In this document: one piece after another, positions 18,806 to 27,543 of the stretch
Position numbering within the stretch: position 1 is the stretch's first letter
Layout: every line of letters starts with the position of its first letter
Notes under the pieces: model-generated
Seen by the model: the letters and a program-made list of their open reading frames with translations, nothing else
The model's database searches: none
What the model was told of the DNA's origin: nothing
Origin: CAWHJB01 sp963698715
GTDB taxonomy: Bacteria > Chloroflexota > Anaerolineae > Anaerolineales > UBA4823
Length of the DNA: 64,000 nucleotides
Assembly: GCA_963698715.1 (NCBI GenBank)
Contig: CAVORW010000003.1
Span: forward strand, 496,001 to 560,000
Reading direction: 5' to 3'
Translations under genes and position numbers: made by a program

Positions 18806-21800
18806 TTATCTATTTCGCCTGATCACAAACGCACCTGCCAGCAAAGCAGTGGCCAGTAGCAGCAGCAGGCTGGGTGCATATGAGCTGGTAGCATTGAAGC
18901 TCACCAGGCTGACCGAAGTGGGGCTGAATTGCCAGAGATAATCTTCTACTTCGCCGTTGAGAGCTAATCCCTGGTAATCGCTGGCATCCAGACTGCCGCC
19001 CGGCAGGCGGGCAGGGTCAAAGGCCCGGATGCGAGCGTAGACAGAGCTGCCCAGCGTATAGCTGCCAGAGTCAGGGATGGTGATCGAGCAGGTCGCAATA
19101 CTACCAACCGGCCTGCTAAGGCAGGTGAAGAAATCGGTGGCAGCATCGAATGTATCGTTATTGTTCCAGTCAATCCAGATGCCGATATCCGCTTGACCAC
19201 CGGGGGTAGTGCCTTTTAGATCTACCAGGATATCCACGACAGCGGTGTTGGTCCAATGCTGGCTACTGTTGCGCGTCACGCCATCGTCATCATCCAGGTT
19301 CTGGGTATCATCACCAGAGGACAGGCTGCCCGGCTGCCCATCACTCTCTCTGTCAATATTGGTGCCCATCGTCAGTGTACCGATTGCATGCCGTCCACCA
19401 TTGTTCGCCAGGAGGGTGGCATTGTAGTCGTTTGGCAGGTCGCCAAAGTCAACCTGCGAGAGACCAAAGTCGTAAGTGTTGTTGGTCTGACCTTCGGCAA
19501 CTGTGGCAGCTTCGCCGGCCGGATTGTCCGAGTCGCTGGCTTCGGCGGATGCGTTCTGCGGACTGGGAGTGTAGCTGGCGGGAATGACAACGCTGATCGA
19601 GTGGGATGGCTCGCCCGCGCCTGCGCCATAGAAATCTTCATCCAGCAGTAAGTTTCCAAAGTGATAGTAGCCTGAGGCGCTCGTAATGGTTTTGAGCGAG
19701 CTTGTTCCGCCTGGGGGCCAGGTGATGGTCAAGGCAACTTCGACCCCGGGCATACCGGTTTCACCGCCGACCTGGATGCCTTCGCCGTTCGTGTCGATCC
19801 AGATGAAGTCGCCCAGTGAGGCCGGGTCGCGATAGTAGCCGAAGTCAGCCGTTGTGTTGCTAGCACCCAATAGAACAACACTGTAGGGATCAAACTGGCT
19901 GTTATTATCCGCCCCGGCAGTGCCCAATGAGTGCCAGTAGCCTTCCAGCAGGTTGGCTTCATCGGTCACATCCACAAAGTAGAGGCTGTTGGGCAGGCCT
20001 GTAAAGCTGAAATCGCCGCTTCCATCCGTGACCTGGGTGCCCACCAGATGATCGGCTGCATCCCAAGTGCCGCTCGAATTTGAGTCGGTGAAGAGCGCCA
20101 CGGTCACGCCGGCAAAGCGATTGGATTCACCCCCATCCAACAGGCCGTCAACGTCAGTGTCCATCCAGAGTGTGCCGCCAATGGTGTAGCCCGCGCTCGT
20201 ATTGTAGCCAAAGTCCTGGTTAAGGTTAACTTCGCCGTTGGCGAGCGAAAAACCGGCCCGGTTGGGCATACCGCCATCCGGATCAACAAAGTTGGTCAAA
20301 TCGGTGCCGTAGTTTGGCAGCGAGTTGAGATCGACATCTACGCTGTAAGAGCCAGCTGGCAGGCCGCCGAAGAAGTACTGCCCGTTCTCGTTGGTCATGA
20401 TGCGGGCAATGATCTTGGCACTGTCATTGAGCAAGTTGACCATGACACCTTCGAGTCCTTCACCTGCGTCGAAGGTTCCATTTCCATTTTGATCCAGCCA
20501 GATCGTGTCGCCCACCAGGGCTTCACCGGCATCGTGTCCGGCGGTTGCGTAAGCAAAATCCTGGTTGAGATCACCTGCCGCGGCCAGGTCGGCGACGGTA
20601 CTCATGCCCAGACCGGTGACCAGACCGCCAGTTGGGTTTGAGCCATCGGCATCGTAGGTGGCGACCAGGTCGGAGCTCACTGTGGCAGCGTCGTTGATCC
20701 AAACCAGGTAATCGTCGCTGCCTGTGCCGTCGGTGACTGGCACGCCGGTGAAGGCGTACTGCCCATTCGCGTCAGTGATATCGGTGGCGATAATGGGTTC
20801 GCCGGCCTCCCAATAACCGTTGCCATTCAGGTCCCGGATCAAAGCCACGGACACGCCAGGCAGGCCCGGTTCACCAGCATCCAGGTTGTCGTCCCGGTCT
20901 GTATCCACCCATAGTGTGTCACCAATCGTGGCGCCGCTGACCAGATCCGGCAGAAAGCCAAAGTCAGCATTCAGGTAAACGTCACCGGGAGCCAACAAAA
21001 TGGGTGTGCTGGTCTGGCTATCGCAAGTCGTGCAGGTCACCCCAGGTTGATCCGGATCGCCAGTCTGGGCGTATCCGGAAGGTGAACTCGGAATCCGAAC
21101 GACGTAGCTTCCCGCAGTTAGACCATCAAAGGCATAGTTGCCTGCATCGTCGCTGGTTGTGGACGCGGCCACAACATCATCCAAGGTGCCAAACAGGCCA
21201 TCAGGGCCGGCCGTGAGCAGTTCGATGCTGACATTTTGCAGGCCGGGCTCGCCAGGATCTTGCTGTCCGTTGCCATTTCCATCACTCCAGACCCGGTCGC
21301 CGATCATGCCAGTTGAAGCGCTGGCAGGTGAATTGGTCTCGCTGGTGGAAGCCCAGTTGTAGCCAAAGTCTGCGGTGGTGTATTCCAGGCCTGAACCCAG
21401 CAAAACATTAGTTATATGGGGCGTTCCGGTGCCATCTTCGTCATAAGTTGGGTTGGCTGCCAATCCTGCCGGCAGCGTTGAGGTGTCCACCGTTACGGTA
21501 TAGCCGCTGCCATCGCTCGGAGGCACGTTTGTGAAGACGTACCGCCCGTTTGTGTCGCTATAGGTGCTGCGGCTGACCGGGTTGCTGTTCATATCGGTGC
21601 CGGTGAGAGTCAGGCGCACGTTAGGAACACCGGGCTCACCAGCATCCTGATCTCCGTCGCCGTCTTCATCGACCCAGACCAAATCCCCCAGCGAGCTGGT
21701 AAGTTTGACTGTAGCCTGCGCCGGCGTACTGAGAATTCGGTCGGTGCCATACAAAGCATAGGCAATCGCAGTGTTGGTGGTTTCTGCATAAATGCGGCTC

Positions 21801-24253
21801 GTGCAGCTAAAATTCCAGACCTCACCCGGGTCAAGGAATCCCGGATTTGCGGTATCACCGGATTGATAGACCGCTGGCGCGCACATATCATCCTTAACTT
21901 CGATATTGTTGACCGAAGTGCTGAATGTCTGAATGAGCCTGACTGTGTACGAATAAGTCACCAGGCTGCCCGGGGCAACCAGGGTTGCACTGGCATTCTT
22001 GGTGATGGTAATTTGAGACCCGTAGGGGGGTATTCCCATACCCAAATCCATCGCTTCGTCATCCCCGGAGAAGCTGTAGGCCGGGTTTTGGCCGAAGGCA
22101 GTTGCAATTAAAGCATCGTTGCAGGTGCGGATGTAGGAGCCGGTCATGTCGAAATCGCCATCGGGAGCATTATCAATATGGACTTCGTCAATCGACCAGC
22201 TGTCACCCGCTTCCAGGTTTCCGACTGTACGAAAGCGAAAAGTAGTGTTGGGGCTGTTGTAAGCTGAGGTGCGGTAGACATTGTTGGCGGATTGGCCTGT
22301 GGCGAAGCTTATCGGGCCGCTGATTTCTTCGAGCGTGACCCAGGTGCTGCCCCCGTTTGGAGAGATTTCGAAGGCGATCGCGTCGTCACTATCATATGCG
22401 CCGGCGAACTGAATGCGAAAGCTCGTGCGGGAGTAATACTGGCCAGAAAGGTTGCGCGACCGTTGAATCGAGACATTGGTTTCATCCCCACCGTTATCAC
22501 GAATTTGCAAGCTGCCGCCTGTGATCCAGATTGCCCCGGATGCAGCAGAGCCGTCGTCATTGGTTTCTTGCCAGTTGGTAGCCCAGGTCGCGGGTGTCAG
22601 GCCAAAGCCAATGTTATCGCTGACCCGGTTATATGCCACCGTGCCAAAATTATCGTGCACGTAGGTGCGCGAACTAGGGTCATTATTAATAGTATAAGAC
22701 CTAAGCGCTTCAGCATTGATCGTCTGTTCAGCACCAATACCGCCTGGACAGGCAATACCAGAACCGTTGGTATCCACATAAATATCGGTATTTGCCAGAG
22801 GCATCACCCAAACCACAGTGCGGCTGGTGGTTCTGCTAGTGTCAGTAGCATCGAGACAGACGCCCTGATAACTTTCATCCGTGCAGCCCGGAGTCCAACC
22901 CACCAATACCTCCGGTGAGAGCTGCTTGACCGGGTAGAGTTCATGGCCCCAATCAAATATGTTACCGTTGCCATTCGTAGTTGCGCCGTTAGTGCAATCG
23001 GTCATGGAAATTGGCAGAAACACCCGGCCGTCTGTTGTGTAAAAGTGAACGCCGCTGCCGGAGGGGACAAGGGGAGAATCCACGGCGCTTCTGGCTGGCA
23101 CGCTGAATGTCCCATTTGGGCTGGCGCCGCCGTAAAAATCATACGATACAGTCAGGGCGGTAGCATTCGGATTGTAGATCCAGTTGCTGGTGCAGGATCG
23201 CAGAGTTCCAACTGTGGTTGGGGTGCCTACCGGTGAATAATAATTAGTTACCCAATCGGAGCGTGGGACCAGGTTATAGAACCGGTTTTCATAAGTGGAG
23301 CCCACATCACTGGTGATCAGAGTCACCTGCACCGGATTGCCCGATACGACGTCCACACTGGCCCCTGCCAGCACCCCATCCGGTGTGGTTGCGGGGAGGC
23401 CGGCGACGCTCAACACCTGCCCTTCCGTCAGCGCATGATTATTGCGATCAAATGTATCTGTATAATCCCCGTCAGCATTGGCATCGACATTAATCGTAGC
23501 TCCGCCGGCCCCTGCCATGACCAACATCCGCACATCATCATAAGCGTCGCTGAAACCGTTGTTGTTTTCGCCTACCGGTGAAACATATTGCATGCCCCAT
23601 CGTTCGGTGGGTAAGATTCCCTGGGCATCAGCAATCAGAGAGCCAGCGCCGCTCGGCCAGATGGCGCGTGCAATTGCAACCGGCAGGGAAGCCCCGATTT
23701 TATCGCGTCCATCATAAAAAATTTTGGCGGGATCGCGGTAATAGGAGTTTAGGGCTCCATCGACAACCACATAACTATCCAGAGTGATGGTTTGCCCCCG
23801 CTGTAGGCGATCATCTGTGGGAGAAGTGCAGGGATTAATGGTATTGTTGACCAGGGGAACACATCCGTTAGCCAGCACGCCATCACCCCAGATCTGGGTT
23901 CCATCCGGGTTTGTCGCGGCGTTAAAAATGTTACTGCCCGGAATGGAGATATCCGTTTCATACCCGCCATCTTCCCACTGGTCGTAATAGACTACTGTAT
24001 TATTTGTCCCAATCGCAATGGAAATGATGCTGCGGAGCGGGCTGACTGAGGTTGTACCAGCCGTAAAATCCTCCCTCAAATATTGCAGCATAATATCTTC
24101 AGGCAGAGTAACATAATAAGTCCGTATCGCCGGGGGAGTAAAAGCCATAGCGCCGCTGATACTATCGCGGCTGGCATACATCATCCCGGCAACCAGCATG
24201 ATCAAGAAAAACCAAGATGTAATCCGATGCAGACATGTTCTGGTGCGTTTCAT
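18806..24253 (-). CDS. Large SdrD-B repeat surface protein
   Basis: The 1815-residue product is exported: it has an N-terminal signal segment (SWFFLIMLVAGMMYA) and ends in a hydrophobic helix followed by RRNR, a membrane-anchor tail. Six SdrD-B type beta-sandwich repeats follow one another, each opening with a GDxxWxDxxxDGxxDxGE-like calcium-loop motif, near residues 854, 985, 1110, 1248, 1358 and 1480. They are preceded by a long N-terminal region of unknown fold (residues 40-720) and a DUF11-like stretch (about 745-850). After them comes a GEVEDY-type domain ending LNGEVEDYLW. Such proteins make stiff, calcium-stabilised stalks on the cell surface. It is a single-gene unit with palindromes on both sides. 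The low-Lys, Asp/Gly-rich composition is usual for this class. Confidence 0.85.
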   Translation of the reverse strand: MKRTRTCLHRITSWFFLIMLVAGMMYASRDSISGAMAFTPPAIRTYYVTLPEDIMLQYLREDFTAGTTSVSPLRSIISIAIGTNNTVVYYDQWEDGGYETDISIPGSNIFNAATNPDGTQIWGDGVLANGCVPLVNNTINPCTSPTDDRLQRGQTITLDSYVVVDGALNSYYRDPAKIFYDGRDKIGASLPVAIARAIWPSGAGSLIADAQGILPTERWGMQYVSPVGENNNGFSDAYDDVRMLVMAGAGGATINVDANADGDYTDTFDRNNHALTEGQVLSVAGLPATTPDGVLAGASVDVVSGNPVQVTLITSDVGSTYENRFYNLVPRSDWVTNYYSPVGTPTTVGTLRSCTSNWIYNPNATALTVSYDFYGGASPNGTFSVPARSAVDSPLVPSGSGVHFYTTDGRVFLPISMTDCTNGATTNGNGNIFDWGHELYPVKQLSPEVLVGWTPGCTDESYQGVCLDATDTSRTTSRTVVWVMPLANTDIYVDTNGSGIACPGGIGAEQTINAEALRSYTINNDPSSRTYVHDNFGTVAYNRVSDNIGFGLTPATWATNWQETNDDGSAASGAIWITGGSLQIRDNGGDETNVSIQRSRNLSGQYYSRTSFRIQFAGAYDSDDAIAFEISPNGGSTWVTLEEISGPISFATGQSANNVYRTSAYNSPNTTFRFRTVGNLEAGDSWSIDEVHIDNAPDGDFDMTGSYIRTCNDALIATAFGQNPAYSFSGDDEAMDLGMGIPPYGSQITITKNASATLVAPGSLVTYSYTVRLIQTFSTSVNNIEVKDDMCAPAVYQSGDTANPGFLDPGEVWNFSCTSRIYAETTNTAIAYALYGTDRILSTPAQATVKLTSSLGDLVWVDEDGDGDQDAGEPGVPNVRLTLTGTDMNSNPVSRSTYSDTNGRYVFTNVPPSDGSGYTVTVDTSTLPAGLAANPTYDEDGTGTPHITNVLLGSGLEYTTADFGYNWASTSETNSPASASTGMIGDRVWSDGNGNGQQDPGEPGLQNVSIELLTAGPDGLFGTLDDVVAASTTSDDAGNYAFDGLTAGSYVVRIPSSPSGYAQTGDPDQPGVTCTTCDSQTSTPILLAPGDVYLNADFGFLPDLVSGATIGDTLWVDTDRDDNLDAGEPGLPGVSVALIRDLNGNGYWEAGEPIIATDITDANGQYAFTGVPVTDGTGSDDYLVWINDAATVSSDLVATYDADGSNPTGGLVTGLGMSTVADLAAAGDLNQDFAYATAGHDAGEALVGDTIWLDQNGNGTFDAGEGLEGVMVNLLNDSAKIIARIMTNENGQYFFGGLPAGSYSVDVDLNSLPNYGTDLTNFVDPDGGMPNRAGFSLANGEVNLNQDFGYNTSAGYTIGGTLWMDTDVDGLLDGGESNRFAGVTVALFTDSNSSGTWDAADHLVGTQVTDGSGDFSFTGLPNSLYFVDVTDEANLLEGYWHSLGTAGADNNSQFDPYSVVLLGASNTTADFGYYRDPASLGDFIWIDTNGEGIQVGGETGMPGVEVALTITWPPGGTSSLKTITSASGYYHFGNLLLDEDFYGAGAGEPSHSISVVIPASYTPSPQNASAEASDSDNPAGEAATVAEGQTNNTYDFGLSQVDFGDLPNDYNATLLANNGGRHAIGTLTMGTNIDRESDGQPGSLSSGDDTQNLDDDDGVTRNSSQHWTNTAVVDILVDLKGTTPGGQADIGIWIDWNNNDTFDAATDFFTCLSRPVGSIATCSITIPDSGSYTLGSSVYARIRAFDPARLPGGSLDASDYQGLALNGEVEDYLWQFSPTSVSLVSFNATSSYAPSLLLLLATALLAGAFVIRRNR

Positions 24254-24569
24254 CTAACCCTCCGGTAGGCAAAATTCAAGATATGAGATCTCGGTGCAAA
24301 AATGGTGCTTTAATTAATATTGGAAAGCATCTTTTTTGATGCAAGTCAAGAAGCTCCCCCAATATTTTGTGTCTGGCGGTCCTTTCGGTTGCTGTGGGGC
24401 AAATCTTCACGCTCTCAATATTTCAACTCAATATGATTGTTCAAATATTATTGCTGGACAGATTATAAACTTGCGCATCCTCGCCGCAGCATACAGAATG
24501 GTAAGGTACCCGAAGAAATCAAATCAAACCCAATTCTTCAGTTCCGGATAAGTCAAGACCTGGGAAGAC

Positions 24570-24626
24570 AAAAAGAGCCCCCTTCCCGTAGACCTGCGAT
24601 CGCAAGTCTACGGGAAGGGCAGGCTC
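24570..24626 (-). terminator. Long palindromic terminator upstream of the surface-protein gene
   Basis: Nested arms (GAGCC/GGCTC outside, CCCTTCCCGTAGAC/GTCTACGGGAAGGG inside, with the self-complementary core TGCGATCGCA) form a hairpin of 52 nt. Reading leftwards it is followed by TTTTT. It would end transcripts coming from the sulfurtransferase gene. Confidence 0.65.
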
Positions 24627-24847
24627 ATAATTATCAGCCTTACAATAGGTGAGCAGGCGAATCAACTATTGGGTCAAGCTTGAGCAGCAAATCAAGTCAA
24701 ATATATCAACAGGGAAAAGCATACAGATATAAAATACCCCCATACGTGGTGCGTTTCTACTTCAGATAACCCTGAATGGCGGTTAGACCGCCTGGCTGTT
24801 TCAAAAGTGCGTAAATAGCCCTACATCCACCAAGGAAGATTAAATTT

Positions 24848-24898
24848 TTATGGTGTTATTTCCCGCAGTGCGTCGCACTGCGGGAAATAACACCATAA
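24848..24898. repeat. Near-perfect 51-bp palindrome after the sulfurtransferase gene
   Basis: Two complementary 25-nt arms (beginning TTATGGTGTTATTTCCC) meet at a single central T at 24873. It starts 52 nt beyond the stop codon at 24950. No T run follows in the leftward direction, and no flanking direct repeat is evident. In the 24254-24949 interval it and the terminator at 24570 are the only structures found. Confidence 0.6.
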
Positions 24899-24949
24899 TT
24901 CCTTTTTCCTCCAAAGTCGCGGCGCTTTCAATAACCTGCGAGAAATATC

Positions 24950-25795
24950 CTAATGCGTGCCCGGTGTTTCATTGCTTGCCAGCGGCAGCCCCTCGCCCAT
25001 CCACTCAAACAATGAGCCATCATAAACAGCGACATTTTTATTGCCCGCCATTAAATATGCCATCGCGTTCACAGTCGCGGCAATCCCGCCACCGCAGTAG
25101 GTGATGACGCGCTTGTGCTGACCTGCGCCTTTCAAGCGCGCCGCTAACTGATCCTCAGGTAAATAGGTGTCCCATTCAATCATCAGATCTGTAAGCGGCA
25201 GGCAGCTTGAACCGGGAATATGCTCCTGGTCGTGCCAATCCTGAGTCAGGGCATTCTCGGTATACACGCCGCCCACACCTGTTGCTGCTTGGACTTCTTC
25301 CTTGCTGGCAAACATCTCACCATTGAAATGCCCCTTAAATTGAGCAGCCGGATAGCTGTGCTCCTCCTGTTCCACGGCGCCTCCGGCCTTTTTCCAGGCA
25401 GCGAACCCGCCGTTGAGCACCCGTACATTTTCCAGACCCGCGTAGCGGAGCATCCACCAGGCACGTGTTGCGCAGGCCAGAATACCGGTGGTGTATACAA
25501 TCACTTCGGAATCATTGCTGATGCCGATATTTCCAATCTGGTCAGCCAGATCATCATTTTTTATTAGCATGTATTCATAAGGACTATCGGCATCCGAAAA
25601 TTTTTGGTGGTCAAAAAAGGCAGCGCCGGGAATGTGCCCCGCCAAATATTGCCCGTGGGCTGTCGGCATCTTGGCTATATCTTGCGCGCTTACGCCAATG
25701 TAAAACATTATGGTGGCATCAAATATGCGGATATTGGGCTGATTAATTTTTGAGAGCAGCTCGTCTGCTTCAATGAGAACACTATCGCGTTTCAT
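24950..25795 (-). CDS. Rhodanese-type sulfurtransferase (two-domain)
   Basis: A 281-residue two-domain rhodanese. The N-terminal domain (about 5-140) contains IRIFDATI and YLAGHIPGAAFFD; the C-terminal domain holds the catalytic loop YCGGGIAATVNA, with the active Cys near residue 233, and ends with DGSLFEWMGEGLPL. This is the thiosulfate/3-mercaptopyruvate sulfurtransferase layout, moving sulfane sulfur to cyanide or protein thiols in the cytoplasm. The frame extends 15 codons further upstream, but the ATG at 25795 is chosen because GGAGG lies six bases before it. No neighbour explains its specific role. Confidence 0.9.
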   Translation of the reverse strand: MKRDSVLIEADELLSKINQPNIRIFDATIMFYIGVSAQDIAKMPTAHGQYLAGHIPGAAFFDHQKFSDADSPYEYMLIKNDDLADQIGNIGISNDSEVIVYTTGILACATRAWWMLRYAGLENVRVLNGGFAAWKKAGGAVEQEEHSYPAAQFKGHFNGEMFASKEEVQAATGVGGVYTENALTQDWHDQEHIPGSSCLPLTDLMIEWDTYLPEDQLAARLKGAGQHKRVITYCGGGIAATVNAMAYLMAGNKNVAVYDGSLFEWMGEGLPLASNETPGTH

Positions 25796-25884
25796 AAATT
25801 CCTCCATGGGTAAAACAACCGAAGATTTATCAGCAATCAATTATAACTAAAAATATCTGATTATCTTAAATTTGGGATCATTGG

Positions 25885-25984
25885 GAGCACTCAAAGTTTG
25901 TAGATTTGGTGTTCGGTTTGTGCGGCGCAAGCCGCACAAACCGAACACCAAAATTATTTTTCTACAACATTTGAGTACCCCCAA
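25885..25984. mobile_element. MITE-like element, copy 2
   Basis: A 22-bp-arm hairpin (25905-25952, loop GCAA) has the same sequence as the palindrome of copy 1. The same outer segments occur in reverse order (AAAGTTTGTAGA left, TCTACAACATTTGAG right), so the copy is inverted relative to the one at 18.5 kb. An 8-bp direct repeat ATCATTGG flanks it at 25877-25884 and 25985-25992. Edges are set from the direct repeats and may be off by one to three bases. Confidence 0.65.
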
Positions 25985-26032
25985 ATCATTGGAAATCTCT
26001 GGGTCGGGATGATGAGCGGCGATGTCTATTGT

Positions 26033-27223
26033 TCACAAGTTATTTCGGAAGAACTCCACCGTTCGCAGCATAGCCTGGTCGAAATACGGCGAGATCAGGT
26101 TGTGCCCCCCACCTTCGTAGGTGTAGAACTCGTAACTCTTGCCACTGTCCTGCAATACCCCTGCGAGATCGAAAGAGTAGCCGAGGTTTACCACGGTGTC
26201 ATCCTGTGCATGGTGGAGCTGCAATGGGCTGTTGAGGAATTCGATGTTCTCCGTCAAGGACACTGCTTTCCAATAATCGACCTGGGTGTTTGGCCGGCCG
26301 TAGATGTCGAATATCTCCCGCGACCTGCTTCGTGGGTTGGGGGTTTCCTGAGTTTGCGGGGTCGCTGGCGGCCTGTAGGTGTTGTCGTCGATTCCGTAGG
26401 TCACGAAATCATCATAGCTGTAGACCGCCCCGGCCCAGATCACCCCGGCTTTGATGTCCGGTTCGATGAGCATTGCCCGTAAGACCAGATTGCCAGCCAT
26501 GCTGTGGCCCCACATGCCAACCCCTTCAGGGTCGATGATGTCCAGCGTCTGCAGGCTCTTGAGAGCTGCGATCGAGTCGATGGTATACCCGGGTGAGAAG
26601 TACGACCCGGATGGTTCTCCACCCGACTCTCCATGCCCGCGATAATCAATTTTGAAGACTACAAAACCGTTTCTGGCCAGATAATCAACGTAAGCAGTGT
26701 AACGCTCCGTGGTCCGGTATGCTGTTGGCGGAATATATCCGTGATTGAAAACGATTGCTTTAAAACCGCCAGCTGGCGGTTCTATAGTCGGGATCGTTAG
26801 CAGACCATAGATCTTGTTGCCTTCCGAGCTGTAGCTAACCAGGTGCTGTTGATAATAAAAGGTTTGGGTGAGCTCCTGCTCGAAAGTGAGTTCACTTCCG
26901 GTGATCTCCAGGTCCCGCAGGTATTCGATGGTGAGTTCTCTGCCGACTTCGAAAAGGACTTGTGTTTCTGTCGGGGTCGGTGCACTCGTGGCAACCGGTG
27001 TGGCTTCCGGTGTTGGGGTGTTCGATTCTTGGGTAATGATCGGGATTTTGGTATTCAGCAAGTCGGTTGCAGCTGGGGAAGGGATCAAAGTCGTGATCGC
27101 ACTCGGAGCTGAGAGTTCTGCGGATTGGGATGTGGACAATCCAACTTCCCCAGCGAGGCTGCAGCTCGCTAAAAACACTAAGAATATGAGAAGTAACAGA
27201 TCAAATTGTTTTTTCGCTATCAA
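26033..27223 (-). CDS. Secreted lipoprotein alpha/beta hydrolase
   Basis: A 396-residue lipoprotein with an N-terminal helix and lipobox (FLVFLASC), then a Ser/Thr/Pro-rich linker of about 70 residues, then an alpha/beta hydrolase domain. The domain shows FNHGY (oxyanion region), DYRGHGESGG, the nucleophile elbow GHSMAG with Ser near residue 240, an acid in HHAQDDTVVN, and the late His in GGGHN. This pattern matches dienelactone-hydrolase-like or S9-like peptidases and esterases. It would act outside the membrane. Substrate not predictable. It stands alone, with MITE copy 2 about 50 bp beyond its 3' end. Confidence 0.8.
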   Translation of the reverse strand: MIAKKQFDLLLLIFLVFLASCSLAGEVGLSTSQSAELSAPSAITTLIPSPAATDLLNTKIPIITQESNTPTPEATPVATSAPTPTETQVLFEVGRELTIEYLRDLEITGSELTFEQELTQTFYYQQHLVSYSSEGNKIYGLLTIPTIEPPAGGFKAIVFNHGYIPPTAYRTTERYTAYVDYLARNGFVVFKIDYRGHGESGGEPSGSYFSPGYTIDSIAALKSLQTLDIIDPEGVGMWGHSMAGNLVLRAMLIEPDIKAGVIWAGAVYSYDDFVTYGIDDNTYRPPATPQTQETPNPRSRSREIFDIYGRPNTQVDYWKAVSLTENIEFLNSPLQLHHAQDDTVVNLGYSFDLAGVLQDSGKSYEFYTYEGGGHNLISPYFDQAMLRTVEFFRNNL

Positions 27224-27543
27224 GCAGATATATCCTTTGCTGGGGGAAATGACTTTAAATACAATTAAACCGATTGTACCTGCTATTGCCGTCGCCCGAC
27301 TTAAATAGTTTTATAGAAAATTTTCTGATTTGCCCCGATTTCAAGCAAAATTAAAACCAGATCAATTGTTAATCGAAGCAGGCCCTATAGATATTCTCTC
27401 ATTCAGTGAGCCGGCCCGGATGAACCGGCCGGTGCAGGGGTGATCAGCCAAAATTCCCTGTATAATAAATCTAATATCGGTGAAGGGAATATTACTGTTT
27501 TCAAGCTTCCAATTTGGCCCATCTGAATCAAAAGGAGTAGAAA
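27224..27543. other. Divergent intergenic region
   Basis: This AT-rich region lies between the leftward lipoprotein hydrolase and the rightward secreted-protein pair and must carry both promoters. A GC-rich inverted repeat (CCGGCC ... GGCCGG) lies near 27411-27432. No small gene is seen. Confidence 0.4.
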
